From Branchiostoma belcheri (lineage: Eukaryota > Chordata > Leptocardii > Amphioxiformes > Branchiostomatidae): 64,000 nucleotides of DNA. This document shows, one piece after another, positions 41,283 to 53,800 of this stretch (the first letter of the stretch is position 1; the number at the start of each line of letters is the position of its first letter). The position numbers and the translations under genes were made by a program. The stretch is taken from positions 1,552,505 through 1,616,504 of the forward strand of contig NW_017803854.1 in assembly GCF_001625305.1 (NCBI RefSeq). The letters run 5' to 3'. The notes beneath the pieces were generated by a model. That model was not told the DNA's origin and searched no databases. It worked only from the letters and a program-made list of their open reading frames with translations.

Positions 41283-42579
41283 GAACGTGTCCCCTTCGTG
41301 AAAGAAGAAGTGAGAATGACGCAGAAGTTAATTAAACAGATATAAATCTTACTCTGACCCATTTAATCATGTCTCCTATGATGAAACGTGACTTACGGAT
41401 TCTTCTTGCATCTTCAGATACATTCAGCCTATTGTTATATCTAGGTCAGCCCTTGGTGTATAATGGCAAACCTTATAAATAATTCACTCCCTGACTCAAT
41501 AACTTATGAAGTTTCGGTTGTGTTGATTTCGTTTCTTGAGTCACGCTACTTATTTAGGGGTAGTCCATTTGATCTGGGGATGAACCATTATTGGTCAGGG
41601 GATGGACCATTATTTAAATGAAAGAACTGAAAGTGAATATTTAGGTATGATAGTCTAGGCATTTGTTTGGTTCAATTTACCGTTCAATATATAAGTATTC
41701 ACAAAGCAGAAACTGTCACTATATGTACATTAAATATACAGAATGAAATACTTGATCACAATTCACAAGTGTTGGAAAATATTTACCAGTATAGACACTG
41801 CGATGATTAAAAAACTTGTTGTCAACTACACTGTACACCAACTTCTCAGAGTAATGTAAGTTGTTGCAGTTGTGTTATAGTAACATAATAGAGCTGTAAT
41901 ATTTACAGCAATTCTCAATGTCAGGAGGCTGAGACAATGTTATTTTTGTCATTTAATACCCATATAAATGTCTGGTGCTAATATACATTAGTCATTACTA
42001 ACCCTGCATTTTATTGTAAATATACCTCATATAACCTCATGGAGAATGAATTATTGGTTTTATTAAATCTAAGTGTCTCAGGCTTATTCTTTCCGTGTAT
42101 GTGGAGGTTTTGTTTTTTTGTGCATCTGTGTTTGCTTGTGTTTTGGCACTGTATGATAGGCAGGACGGGACACTACCTGTGACAGGAAGTTAGGTCAAAG
42201 ATCCCAGAAAAGTTTATCTCATTTCCTGCTTTGTACGTGCCTGTTGCCTTATGGGAGCCATTGGGAAAATGCGTTATTGATTAGCAGAATTAGCAAGACA
42301 TTTACATTTACATGTATTGATCAAGCAACAAATAACAACAAAAATATTTTACAGAAGTCTGAGAACTTCAATTTCTTGTTTCTATGGTGCTCATTTCTCC
42401 TTTGACTCATATTTGTTTAACAGCTTTCCCACAGAAAAGCAGGCTTGATTTTGAGTCATTCATTTTGAAATGTAGCTGACTAAAGCATCCACGTTCTACA
42501 TAAAGACACACTACGTACTACCAGGTGGGGAGGCAAATATACCCTTGAAACTGTCAAGTGTCAAGAATGTTTAGTCTCC

Positions 42580-42750
42580 ACCAGACTCCTTTGCAGGCTG
42601 AATAAATAGTAGAAATCGGCCTGCGTGCAGGCAAACTGGACCCTCTATGGTCGGCCATCTCGCCTGGCCAGCTGCCGGGGTACATTCTTTTTACTAATTT
42701 TAGACCGATTTCTACTATTTATTCAGCCTGCAAAGGAGTCTAGTGGATAT
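42580..42750. mobile_element. Miniature transposon with about 43-bp inverted ends
   Basis: CCAGACTCCTTTGCAGGCTG then AATAAATAGTAGAAATCGG at the left, exactly mirrored at the right to GGAGTCTAGTGG. The core contains an inverted GGCCATCTCGCCTGGCC. No coding sequence; superfamily not assignable. Confidence 0.7.
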
Positions 42751-43589
42751 TAACAAATGTTCCTGCACAGAAACAAAAGCAAGTCGTGTATAAAAGAGCT
42801 CATGTATGTATTCATGAGACAATAAACAAGGCCATGAAAAGGTCAATAAACCTTTGATCATTTTTAGCAGTAGTAATCAGCTAATGTGACGTTTAAAACA
42901 TGCTACGAATGCTGTATTTGCTCATTATACTGTAGTTAACTTTGTCTTCCTGTTAGCAAAATTTCAGAGTATGAGGAAAGTGGACATGCAATCACAGAAC
43001 TTAATTGTCACTATGGCATCAAGTGCAGGGAGGGAAGTGAAAAATAATTTAATGATTTGATAACAGTAATGATAAGTTCACGGTACAAATGAAAACACTT
43101 AACAAACACTAAAGGCCATGAAAGCTAAAGTAAAACAATAGGGAATTACAGTGTTTAGTAAAAAAAATCACTCACTATATCAACAACGGAAAACAGTTTT
43201 GCACAGGTTAAATTGTACACTTCAAAGCAAGCTACAACTGTTACGCAACCTGTTCCAGACAGATTGGTCATGAATTTTCATCGAGTCACCCACGGGAGTG
43301 TTAAATAACAGGTGGTTGATATTGACAACGAGTAATTCCCAGAATCGGCCACAAATAATTCCTAGAATTGGCCCCAGGAGAAGTGACTACAGTATATTTT
43401 TGTAGACATAACGGGTATCAAGTTTAATGGATGGCGCCAGCGCAAGAGGTTTACTGTGACTGATGCTGGGCATTAATGTCATCTACAATGTATGTGGCTC
43501 TTACTTGTGACAAGGGTTACCCAAAAGTCACTGTCACAAAGTGGCAAACTGGCTCTTCTCCAGACTGATAATTCTTTTTTTTTAAAATC

Positions 43590-43790
43590 CAATTGTAACA
43601 TCATTTTTCCCCGACCCCGAAATGGGGGTTAGACGTGCTTGCATCAAATGCAAGTCTTTTGTTGGAGCAAGATTTTTACGCCTGGATGCCCTTCCTAACT
43701 CCAACCCAAACCCTAGTACAAAATGTAGTAGGGCCCAAGATCCCTCAAATTTAGCCAAATACAATGTAAGGAGAATAATAATTCTTATTT
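43590..43790. repeat. Possible dispersed repeat
   Basis: GACCCCGAAATGGGGGTTAG followed by TGCATCAAATGCAAGTC and GGATGCCCTTCCTAAC has a repeat-like look, but no second copy is present in this window, so this is a weak call. Confidence 0.2.
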
Positions 43791-43857
43791 TGTGATTATT
43801 AGACAATGTTATTTTGACAATGGAAAAATATTTTTCAGCAATTTCTGAATCAGTAAA

Positions 43858-44059
43858 TACTCTCTGAGTAGAGGTTGGGGGGGAATATTGTTACCTTTCT
43901 ATATATGCCCCATTTTTTCTGTCACTGCCCCCACAACCTCTGCTGCGAGTCACAGCCTCAAAGGCTATTAACAACTTGGTTGGTGGGGGTAGTGACAGAA
44001 AAAACAGGACATATAAAGAAAGGTTACAATCTTCCCCACCAACCTCTGCTTGGAGAGTA
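43858..44059. mobile_element. TACTCTC miniature transposon with exact 8-bp target duplication
   Basis: Left TACTCTCTGAGTAGAGGTTG, right CCAACCTCTGCTTGGAGAGTA. TCAGTAAA is duplicated at 43850-43857 and 44060-44067. Inner inverted blocks TTACCTTTCTATATATGCCC and ACATATAAAGAAAGGTTAC continue the terminal repeats. hAT-like by target length. Confidence 0.82.
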
Positions 44060-45447
44060 TCAGTAAATACTTTTTTGAGTAAAGCATAAAGTATGTCTGG
44101 ATCAATGGCAGCTTTAGGCACACCTGTTCGAGAAAAGCATGCGACCCTTGGCACAGTGAAGCGCTAACCCCAGGTGTTATAGAATCAGGTTGTCCTTTTC
44201 TCTGCAGTGTCCTCATTGTCCTGAATCACCAGAGGCATGAAATCAGTTGCCATGACTGCAAAAAGCACGAACAGAAACCCGCTTGGCCTTACGTAAAGTT
44301 TTGCAAACCATTAAGCCCTCAGATTACTCGAAAATGGCCCCTATATCTTCCTTTCCATTGTGCTCTGGGTTTCTGGTGTCTGGTGTGCTTTGAACCTCAA
44401 AAGGTTTTTGGGTGTGTAAAAGAACATCTTTGACGACACAGATTTACAGTTGTAGTTACACCTGCAGTTGGTATTCACAGCATCTTTTGTCAGAGCTTTG
44501 ACATAACGTTAACCATATTTTAACAATATCAAACCTCAAGTTGAATTTTTATAACTCAAGACCTGGTCACATTCCTTGAATTATAGTGTCATGACAGCGA
44601 GTTACAGGTATTCTACAAAAAACAGCTATCTCATGACAGCAAAAATTGCTGTTTAATAGTGTGTCATTGGCTAGTACTGTCATGGCATCAATAAAAATCT
44701 TACAACAAAAAAAATAGTGACCATGCCTTTACTGGTCCCACTGAATATATGAAAAATATGATTTGATAACAAGTTGCAGAGATTCTGCATAAGAAAAAAA
44801 AAACGTTTGTGTTCCCACAAGATTTCTCCATCAGTCCAATTAGCAAATGGATTGTGTTTTGTCTTGTATGACAGACAACTCTCAATAGATGCAATAATTT
44901 ACTACTGCCCAGTGATGGGACGTCCCAAATATAGCAAGGACACACTCTTGTTGCTATGTGGACATCCCTTATGCAAGTGACCAACAGGCTTTAGAAAGAA
45001 TAGCCTGCAGAGCCCATTTAATCTCAGGGGAATTGAGGGGATTTAAAAGAATTGACCTGTAGAGCACTTTTTTCGATGCTGATTTTAAGATTTCTAATCT
45101 GTTGACAACTTTTTTATCCAAGCTGAACCAAACACTCCTTAATTGTAGCTTTCTCATATTTTTCACAGTTCACATTTCTGTCCATTTATTCATTAAAAAA
45201 ATGCAATCCACCCGGGTATTATCTTAAGGTAAAATTTTGAAACCATCCAACACCTCAAAATTGGCAGGCTACTTTTGCAAGGAGTGTAAGAATCCTATTT
45301 TTAAGCTCCTTATTGTTTTCAATGTGAGGTCAACCTAAAAAAAACAGGTTGTCCCAAATCTCCAAGCAGATGTTTGGATCCAAAACCTTGTACGTTTCCT
45401 GAAAAAAATCAAGACATATGCTTGGAGACAAGATATTCAATTCTCAG

Positions 45448-45642
45448 TACTCTCCAAGCAGAGGTTTGGGTTTGGAGTTATTTTTCATGTGTTTTAGGCT
45501 TTTTTTTTACCAGTCTTTCTTGCACTGGTATCTTTTTTACACCAACCCATGAAAAAAAACAGTTCACAAAAAGAAAGCCCAATAAAAAAGCCTAAAATCA
45601 CGCCAAAAATAAGCCAAAACCCAAACCTCTGCTTGGAGAGTA
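45448..45642. mobile_element. TACTCTCC miniature transposon, foldback-like
   Basis: TACTCTCCAAGCAGAGGTTT and its exact inverse at 45623-45642. Most of the interior is also inverted (GTTTTAGGCTTTTTT against AAAAAAGCCTAAAATC; ACTGGTATC core). Target duplication not clear. Partial relatives: 4525-4600, 46088-46207, 49131-49330 and 54595-54725. Confidence 0.75.
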
Positions 45643-45803
45643 CTAGTATTCCCTCAGGGGGGTGCCTGCAATGTTTATGATGCGACGTTTGCGTTGACAT
45701 AGCAACCTTGCCCAGAGGCAGGTGGTGGTAACTTGATTTGTAGCTAAGGCATTACACACCTGACAGAAACAATCCAGTGTACCCATGTGTGTGTGTGTGT
45801 GTG

Positions 45804-45836
45804 CAAGGACATTATACAGAAGGTATAATGTCCTTG
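45804..45836. repeat. Perfect 14-bp hairpin
   Basis: CAAGGACATTATAC, loop AGAAG, then GTATAATGTCCTTG, next to a (TG)n run. The same half-sequence AAGGACATTATACAGAAG occurs at 40673-40690. Confidence 0.6.
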
Positions 45837-46207
45837 GTGTGTGCTATTTCTGTCTCCGTCATTTAGGAGGTGGATAATATGTTTTCAGTTCAGTGAGTAG
45901 GTGAGGTGTATCTGGTGGAAACATAAATATGATTCTGCTTTAGGTATGATCTAGCTTCTAATATCTTCAGAGCATCAAACTGTACACCTTCAGTGGACCA
46001 ACTCCCCTGGCATGTTATCTGTCTATTTTGCAAATTTCTACCCTTTTCAGTCACTTCCATTTGCCACCCGAAATTGGCTGGCACTAAAAAAAAAACGATA
46101 CCAGTACAAAAAAGAAAGCACAATAAGAAAAGCATAAAAGCATGTCAAAAAGCCTAAAAGCATGTCAAAAATATGCTAAAGCTTAAACCTCTACTTGGAG
46201 AGAGTAC

Positions 46208-47180
46208 TGTACTAGTATGCAGATTATCCCCACCTTTAATACTTCAGAGCTTGTAAGCAAGAAAAAGGAAAGTTTTAAATCCAGCTGCGGCATTGGTCAC
46301 TCTGAAACTGACCAGGGATAATACGGTTGGAATAGGCCATTTGCACAAAGTCCACACCTTTATAAAGTACTAGCACAATGCTGACCGTTTGCTCTGCTGT
46401 GTGTTAATCTTCTTATAATTGAGCCCTTTAAAATTTAAAACACTCCCCTGTCCCAATTCTCGGACCAGGCGACGAACAGGCACACTGGCAGGTGTTTTCT
46501 TACAACCTGGTCTGCCATGGTAACAAGGACTGAGCCAGCTTCTTTTATTGGTTAATTGGGCATAACAAGATGTCTGGCAGGTGTGGAAACAATAGTATGT
46601 CTTGATACTGATTTTATAATCTTATCTTTTTTTTTTCTTTTTTTTGTACTGAAAAAAAATTATTTTCTAAAATTCTTTTTAAAAACTTTAAAAACTACAG
46701 TCCAGCAATTTTTTTCACAAAACTTAACATCAATCATATGACTTTTATTTTGCGATAGGGTTTAGGGAATCAAAATACAAGGGGCAAAAGCATAATCACT
46801 AGTCACCTAAGAGAGTGGAAAGCTTCCCTCTTGATTCTAAGTTTAAGCAGGCTCGTTTAAGGACTTTTTCCTGGAACCCTGAGTTGACGTCTTCTGTTTG
46901 CCTATCTGCATAAAACAAATAAGGGTTCGTTTAGTTCCGCATGGAGGGATGGATGGCATTTTGAAAGGGTATTGACCCTTTGGTTTGCTGTCTATTTGTC
47001 CTCGACTGAATAAATGCATAAGTTAATCGTTACTGTGAATTATGTACTCATCAAATGGAATACAACAACATGTCATATCTATTTTTAATCAGGGGATGAC
47101 AAGGCACGAAATTTCCATTGTCTTTTACTTCCTGTTGTGTTGCGCAGGTAGAAAATTTACATATCAAACAGGCTGCCCGC
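46208..47180. other. Intergenic DNA upstream of the prominin promoter
   Basis: No gene or clear transposon seen. T- and A-rich runs occur at 46627-46690. Confidence 0.4.
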
Positions 47181-47188
47181 CTCACCTG

Positions 47189-47202
47189 GTGTGACGTCAC
47201 AC
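47189..47202. promoter_or_regulatory. CRE palindrome upstream of prominin
   Basis: GTGTGACGTCACAC is a perfect 14-bp palindrome around TGACGTCA, the full CREB/ATF site, about 240 bp before the predicted leader-exon donor. It is likely to be promoter-proximal. Confidence 0.45.
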
Positions 47203-47339
47203 GGCCCCCCAGACGAACAGTTTTGGGGGAGGGTTTAGACATCGCTAAGGGTTACCAGCAATTTTCCCGGTGGAATTCATCACCTAGCACCAAAAACAGG
47301 CGACTTCTGATCCTAATTAGCCCATTCAGTACTGTAGTT

Positions 47340-47428
47340 GGACTCGAAGCAAGCATTGGTGTAGCTAGCTAACTCGATTTGTAGGCTTTTGAGGACCAAT
47401 TTTGGAGTAAATCCTAAACGCGTGTACG
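47340..47428 (+). other. Probable non-coding first exon of prominin
   Basis: A strong donor (ACG|GTGAGT) at 47429 pairs naturally with a strong acceptor (CCCCCTTTTTTCACAG, ending 47840) just before the ATG exon, suggesting a spliced leader of which only the 3' border is certain. CpG-containing sequence surrounds it. The start is a guess. Confidence 0.4.
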
Positions 47429-47840
47429 GTGAGTAAACATATGCCCGGGCGCTTTGTCGTCTGTTTTTTCCCACGTTGTTTGGAAGTGAAATCGACGCTA
47501 ACATCGATGATCTTGCCTAGCATGCCTCAGATTTTATACTTTACGTATGGTTGAGTGCTTGTGTTAGTGTTGTAGGCATGTTTATGATTTTAAACCGCCG
47601 TGCGCTTGTGTTGTTTGAAGTGCAACAGGCAGAACTTGTGACAACAAGGAAGTTGCGATGCTCAAAAATGGCTTATCAAGATCACCCACCGTCTGCGTCG
47701 CACGTTTTTCCCGTAGAAAACTGAATATTTATGGTCCATACTCTACACTACAAACAGAAAATGTTACGTCAAGAAAAAACGCAGACGAATTAAGTGTTTT
47801 AGATGACGTGTTTAATGTTTGCCGCCCCCTTTTTTCACAG

Positions 47841-50800
47841 ATCAGTCGCGTTGTGCGACGAACAAAAATTCGTGAGTCGTGACAGAATCATTCTTTAGTG
47901 CGAGCGTAAGAGAAGAAACATGGCTGCCGGGCAGCTCTCGCTTCTCAGGACTTTCCTGTGTTTTGCCGCGTTCGTGGCGCTCTGTAGAGGCCAAAACGCG
48001 ACCACGTCGGGCCCTACGGCGGCACCAGGTACCCAGGCACCGGCTGGCTCTTCGGGAAGCTGCACGGCCGACAGCAGCAACGTCGTAACGTGCGACTTCG
48101 GCAGCCTTCCCGCCGACCTGCCCTACGACACCAAGGATCCCCATTCCGCAGGTGGTCTGGCGGGCTACTACAATCTCATGAGCAGCTTCGTCCGGACCAT
48201 CCAGCCCAAAGACGCCTACGGTAAGTAACATTTACACTTGAACCACAAACTACAAGTCACGTTTGCATGAATGGTCACTGACTGCATATCAAAATGCACG
48301 AGCGTTTGCCAGTGGTTCAGTGCCAGTTTTTTGTTTGTTTTGTCTGTGCGCTATATGGATTACTGCTAGACGGAAATTTTATCTCAATTTTAGCACAGCT
48401 GCTTTAACGCATAATCCCCGAAAAATGCCCCTAGTTTGATAAGAAGAAATTAGCGTCCAATACCGTTGCTATAAAAAAATAAGCGTACGTAAAAAAAAAA
48501 AAGTGTTCACTGTTAGTGTTATGTGAAGGGCGTGGTGGACACAGTTTACCTGGTACGCAGTGGCACCTGCTTCATGGTATCAAATGACATCACTTCCATT
48601 TGAGTTGTTTTGGTCTAGTAAGGTTAGTCATAGACAGAGCAAAGTCTATGGTGGTGAAAAGAGTGGAATAAGATAAAAAGACAAATTTCCTTTCCATAAG
48701 AATTATGTTGGTTGTACTGTCTGCGAAAAGTGAGCATTGTCAATACCCAGGTAGACAACATTTTTATGTTGTCCAGGAAAAATTACCACCCTTCCCCAAA
48801 AAGAAATATTGTCCAAAAAAAATGAAGAAAAGTAGCCTTTTCAGGATAATGATGAATCCCTAGATATAATTGTGGATTTTCGAAGAAGAAAATGTTTTTT
48901 TTTAAAATTAAGGGTACTTTGAGTCACAAAACTCAAAGCAGTCACAAAACTGAAACTCAAAAAAGGAAACACAAGAAAATGCAATGGTCTAACATTTCAT
49001 GTACACAGAAGCCTGCATAGTTTTTCAACTGCCATCTTTGTGCCAGTCCCACTTTGCACTTGAATTGCTTTTTAGTCGTGTGGTAGTGAGTGCTTTTATA
49101 ATAGTCTGAAAGGTTGCCCTCTGAAGTTAAGAGCTACACTCCAGGCAGAGCTTTAGGCTTTGGCCTATTTTTAACATGTTTTCAGGCACTTTTATCAGCT
49201 TCCTTTTTAGTACTAGTATCTTTTCTTACACCCCAGATACTACCCTGGCAATTTTGATGCTGTCTTGCCAATTTGTTACTGAGTCTTGCCAATTTGATTC
49301 TGTCTCGTAGCCACCGAAAGATCTCTACTCAGAGATTAGCTAAAAGCCACCCTGTGAATATACGCACATGTAACTACAGTTCAGATCTGACATACATACA
49401 TACATTAGCGGCCTATCAGCCGGGCTCTATGCCATCACATACAACTCTACAGTTCTCTGCATCTAACATTACATTTCCTAAGTACTAAGTATTCGAGTTC
49501 TATGCCAGTGTCTCTAGTTAAGGTATCGGTAAAAGTCAGACTTCTACAGTGTACTCGACCTCTTGGCTTCCAGAGAAGGACAGAAGAAACGATTTCCTGC
49601 TTAGCTCGATAGCAATGTCCTGCAAATTTTACCCTGCGATGGGTAAGTTTTTGAGACAGCCTCAGAAGACCCCCATATATTGTTTGAATAGTAGCATGTT
49701 GTGTCCATGATATATTTTGTGCCCTTCACAGTAACTTAATGTAACTCAGATCTGACACCAGTGGTATCGTTCACGTCCAGCGAATCTAATTCCCCCTATA
49801 TCGACATACCACATGTAGTCAATTGCCCATCGTGTAATGGATCATTGGTATTTGCTCTGTGGGACAGACCGAACCCGATAAAGGATTACGCTGTCTCGCA
49901 TTATCTTGTGTCGGTCCCGTGACGCGCATGCAACATTTATCCCTCCGCTACACCTAAAGGGCTCGAAATTCATTTTTGGGAATAGGTGCACTGGTGCACC
50001 CAACCTAAAAAGATGGGTGCACAAAAAAAATTTTTGGGGCGCACCATATGAAACAAAACTGCAGGTCTTACTGCTCCTCTTCTGAGCTTGAATCTGAAAT
50101 GGGAGCTAACTTCAAAATCTTAAACAACTACAAAGATTTTCTGACACTTAGATGCCAAGAATATCCAGTATTACACATTTAATATGTACAAAAATACCTA
50201 CAAAAATATTTGGGTGCACCAGAGCACCTACAGAAAAAAATTAGGTGTGCACAGCTCCAATTTTGGGTGCACTAAGGTGCACATGCACCCAGTATTTCCA
50301 GCCCTGCTCTGCTACACCCCCGAAAGTGTGCTCCGGCAAAGGTCGGCTAAATCATGCATGAGTGACATTTGTTAAGTCCTTCCCACAACAGGCAACGTCA
50401 GCTCCTATTGTGGTTAGGGTCTGCTTAGCATTCTGCTCGCATCCAAGCCAACACTCAACCGTAATTTTCCCAACCACCTACTATGTTCTGGGCATTCTAT
50501 CATGTCCTTGGCTCTGGCTTGCATATGTTACTTGATAAGATGTGAATAATGCATACTCAGAGTGAGATTGCAAAGTAATATAGTTTGTTATTGGTAAATT
50601 GATACTTTTGCGTAGTTTTCTAAAAAGTAATGGTTGAATGATGAACACATTTTCCCTGTACATAGACTGTAGACTTCTTTCCATAATTCTTTGCCTTGCA
50701 GCGGATGCCCTTAAAGTTCTATTTTCTGCAAATGATTTTCCCTTGCAGAGGATAATTGTACATTACCTGAACAAAATATGTCATACACAAGTGTTAGTAA

Positions 50801-53800
50801 GCCATCATAAGTACAGTCTAAAACTGTTAGGTATGACAACGTTGGCAGCTCTGCATTGGAGAATTATCTGGAAGTCTCTTATTCCCTAGAAAATTTCATG
50901 AATCTGCCAAGAAATTGAACAATTTAGGAAGGAATTGGTCTGAGGCGTAGACGAGAATACTAAAGAGAGAAAATTCAGATACACATGAATGAAGAAATGA
51001 TACCAATGTTCTATGTTTCTTTCTTTGAAATTGAAGTAGTGAACTTCAGAAGTCTAAAAATGGTTAGCCAATGAGGAATCAAAATTCACGTGTATGATCA
51101 TTTTTTATCTGTTTTACTACTTTTTAGTACATTTTGTGAGCCTTCTAAAAATGTAGAAAATCATGTATGATGTATGCTTATATCATAGCTATAAATGAAT
51201 GACATTCATTCATTAAGCCCTGTACTGTAAATGTACCAGGTCTCTAATGGTTTTATGTAAGTCCATTTTGGGTGGGCGGAAGCATCCTTATCCCCCATCC
51301 CAGCCTGCTCCCCCACTGAGCTCAGGTAATTATCTGTGGTTGTCATTGAAATGTCACCCTGGATCACAGTTGTCATGGTTTTTAGCGATTTTGAAAGCCT
51401 TAAAAGAGACTGGTTGGTGCATTATGTATGATAAGTGGGCCGTGAAAATTTCTCTCTTTTTTCTGCACGAGGCCCGTTGCAGATTTCTAAAAAAAATTTC
51501 ATATTGTGGCATTAAAATCATCTTGTGTTTTCAAAGATATTATGTTTTGTTTACTTAGGCCACACCAATTTAATTTGTTGGTTCTCGGATTCGCCTCTTC
51601 GTTTTTTTCTGATTTGCAAAAAAAAAAAAATTTGATTCTGATCCTGAATCAACTGAAAAATGCTCATGTTTTGCCCCCAACAGTTAATGAAAGTCCTTTT
51701 CTTCCTAGTTGTTACAGTTTTCCCATCTATCATTGCAGTGGTTTGATTAAAAGTTCAAAATTCAATGTTTAGATTTTAACCCAGCCTTTTGTGTTGACTT
51801 CATGGCTCATTCCGTAGCATTTAAGCCTATAATAGGATGCCTAGACCTGTTTTTATTTTTATTTTTTTTTTCCCTGTCACTTCATATTTTTTCAGAAAAA
51901 ATCCGAGAACCAACAAATTAAATTGGTGTGGCCTTAGTTTGGGCAGTGTTGACTAAATAGTTCATTTTTATTTTCTGTGTTTAAATATTACAGGTATGTA
52001 TTGAACTCAAGGGCTGGGATAAACACAAACAAAATGAATATATTTGTTGCTTCTTTCAAACATACGACTCAGACATTGTCACATTGGTATCACTGATATA
52101 TATTCTGTATGTAATTTGCCACATACATATATTCTGTACGTAAGATGAAGTTATCTATACATGTACATGTATTTAACTTTGTTAGATCTTTAGTTGTAGA
52201 AGACCTGGATACAAAAGTCCCTGTACTTTTTGTTGTGTCAATAAAGAATCCTATAAGGAGAAAGTCAAGTCAATCAATCAAGTCGACACCTTTAAAAGAA
52301 GTAAAAGGTACATGTTCAAACCAAGGAAACCATAGCAGAATGTGACAAGAGGACGCATTGGTAGTCGCTCGTACTTGCACGCACCAAAGCTAGTACAAAC
52401 ATTGGCCCTGGCACATTTCGGGGGGCAATAGCTCGTAACAGTTGTTTCGGATTCCTTCAGCTATTGTGACTGGTGTTGCGCAATGGCATGGTCCTTTCAA
52501 ACCTTTTTGGCGGGGCTGTATAAGAAAACATTTGTTTTACTAGGCCTGACCTGAAAGTCAAACATCCGCAAGCAAATGAAATGTTGTGTGGGTGCTGCTT
52601 TCAAATCCTTTATGTTTAATGTACTCTGGTAGCCTCTATTAAGTATTAAGGTAAATAGGCTGTAAAATGGTATGGAATTAATGATGAAATAATCTTGAAC
52701 TTCATAAGACTTCACAAGATCACAAAAAGGGATTTAGGATTTGTTTTCAAAGAGGGTAGTATAATATATATTAAGCACATTGAAAAAACTGTCCGATATA
52801 ATAATTTTTAAACACTTATGTTGGACAAGATGGCCAAGGTTCAATGTGTTATGTCCTTTCCGAATTCGTATATACCAGCTTGGCGAATTTAAAGTTTTTA
52901 AGGCTCTAGTTAGATAAATATTGATTTTTTAGGTATTTGGAATGGAAGAAGGAACTGAGCAAACCAAAAACACCAATATCATTAATAAAGAGGAAGGCAT
53001 AAAAGCAAGTAAGTTATTAAATGTCAAAAGTTATTAAATATCATACATTAAATGTCACATATTGGGTTGATTGCTTTGACAACAAAGTTTGTCAATAGCA
53101 AGAAATCAGAAATACAAGTTATATGAAATGTCCGGGATCACAAAATGTATATCTACATGATGTATCTGTGTGGACAAAACAGGACATTCGATTGATCGTT
53201 GGTATCGTTTGTTTATTTTGTCATAATCAGTCAATGCCTAGCAACCTTAATTAGGCCGTCTTTCCTGTCCCAGGGGACATACATATGCATGACACGAGGT
53301 TCATTTGCTCCATTGAATGGGCTATCTTTAGAAGACATCGTTTTGTACGTAGGTTAATTTCGTTTCCATGTACATTATTTGCCTGTATGTCTACGTGTAT
53401 TTTTACTTTTAGACCTTACAAAAGTCGCTGTACTTTTGTTGTGTCAATAAAGTATACATCTCATATCAACATGAACTGTTGTAAATATACTGTGTAACTG
53501 GTGAAATTATGTCTTTGGAAATGAGATGGATTAAAACGTGTAATTTACATTGGTGTATGGTAAAACAAGGACCCTTTGAAACCACCTTGTCCATTTTTAA
53601 ACGTATTTGGGTGACGGAAGATGTAGGGTGTGTATTTTTTTTTCATTTTGAGGTTTTAGGGGAAATGTAATAAAAATGTCTGTGAAAAAAAATACCTTTC
53701 TTAGAAGAAATATTCACTGTATCAACAGTTCTAGTCATCCTTCCAAATCCATTGCTGATATAGAATATTACAAATGCCACAATGCGAAAAGATTAGGATC

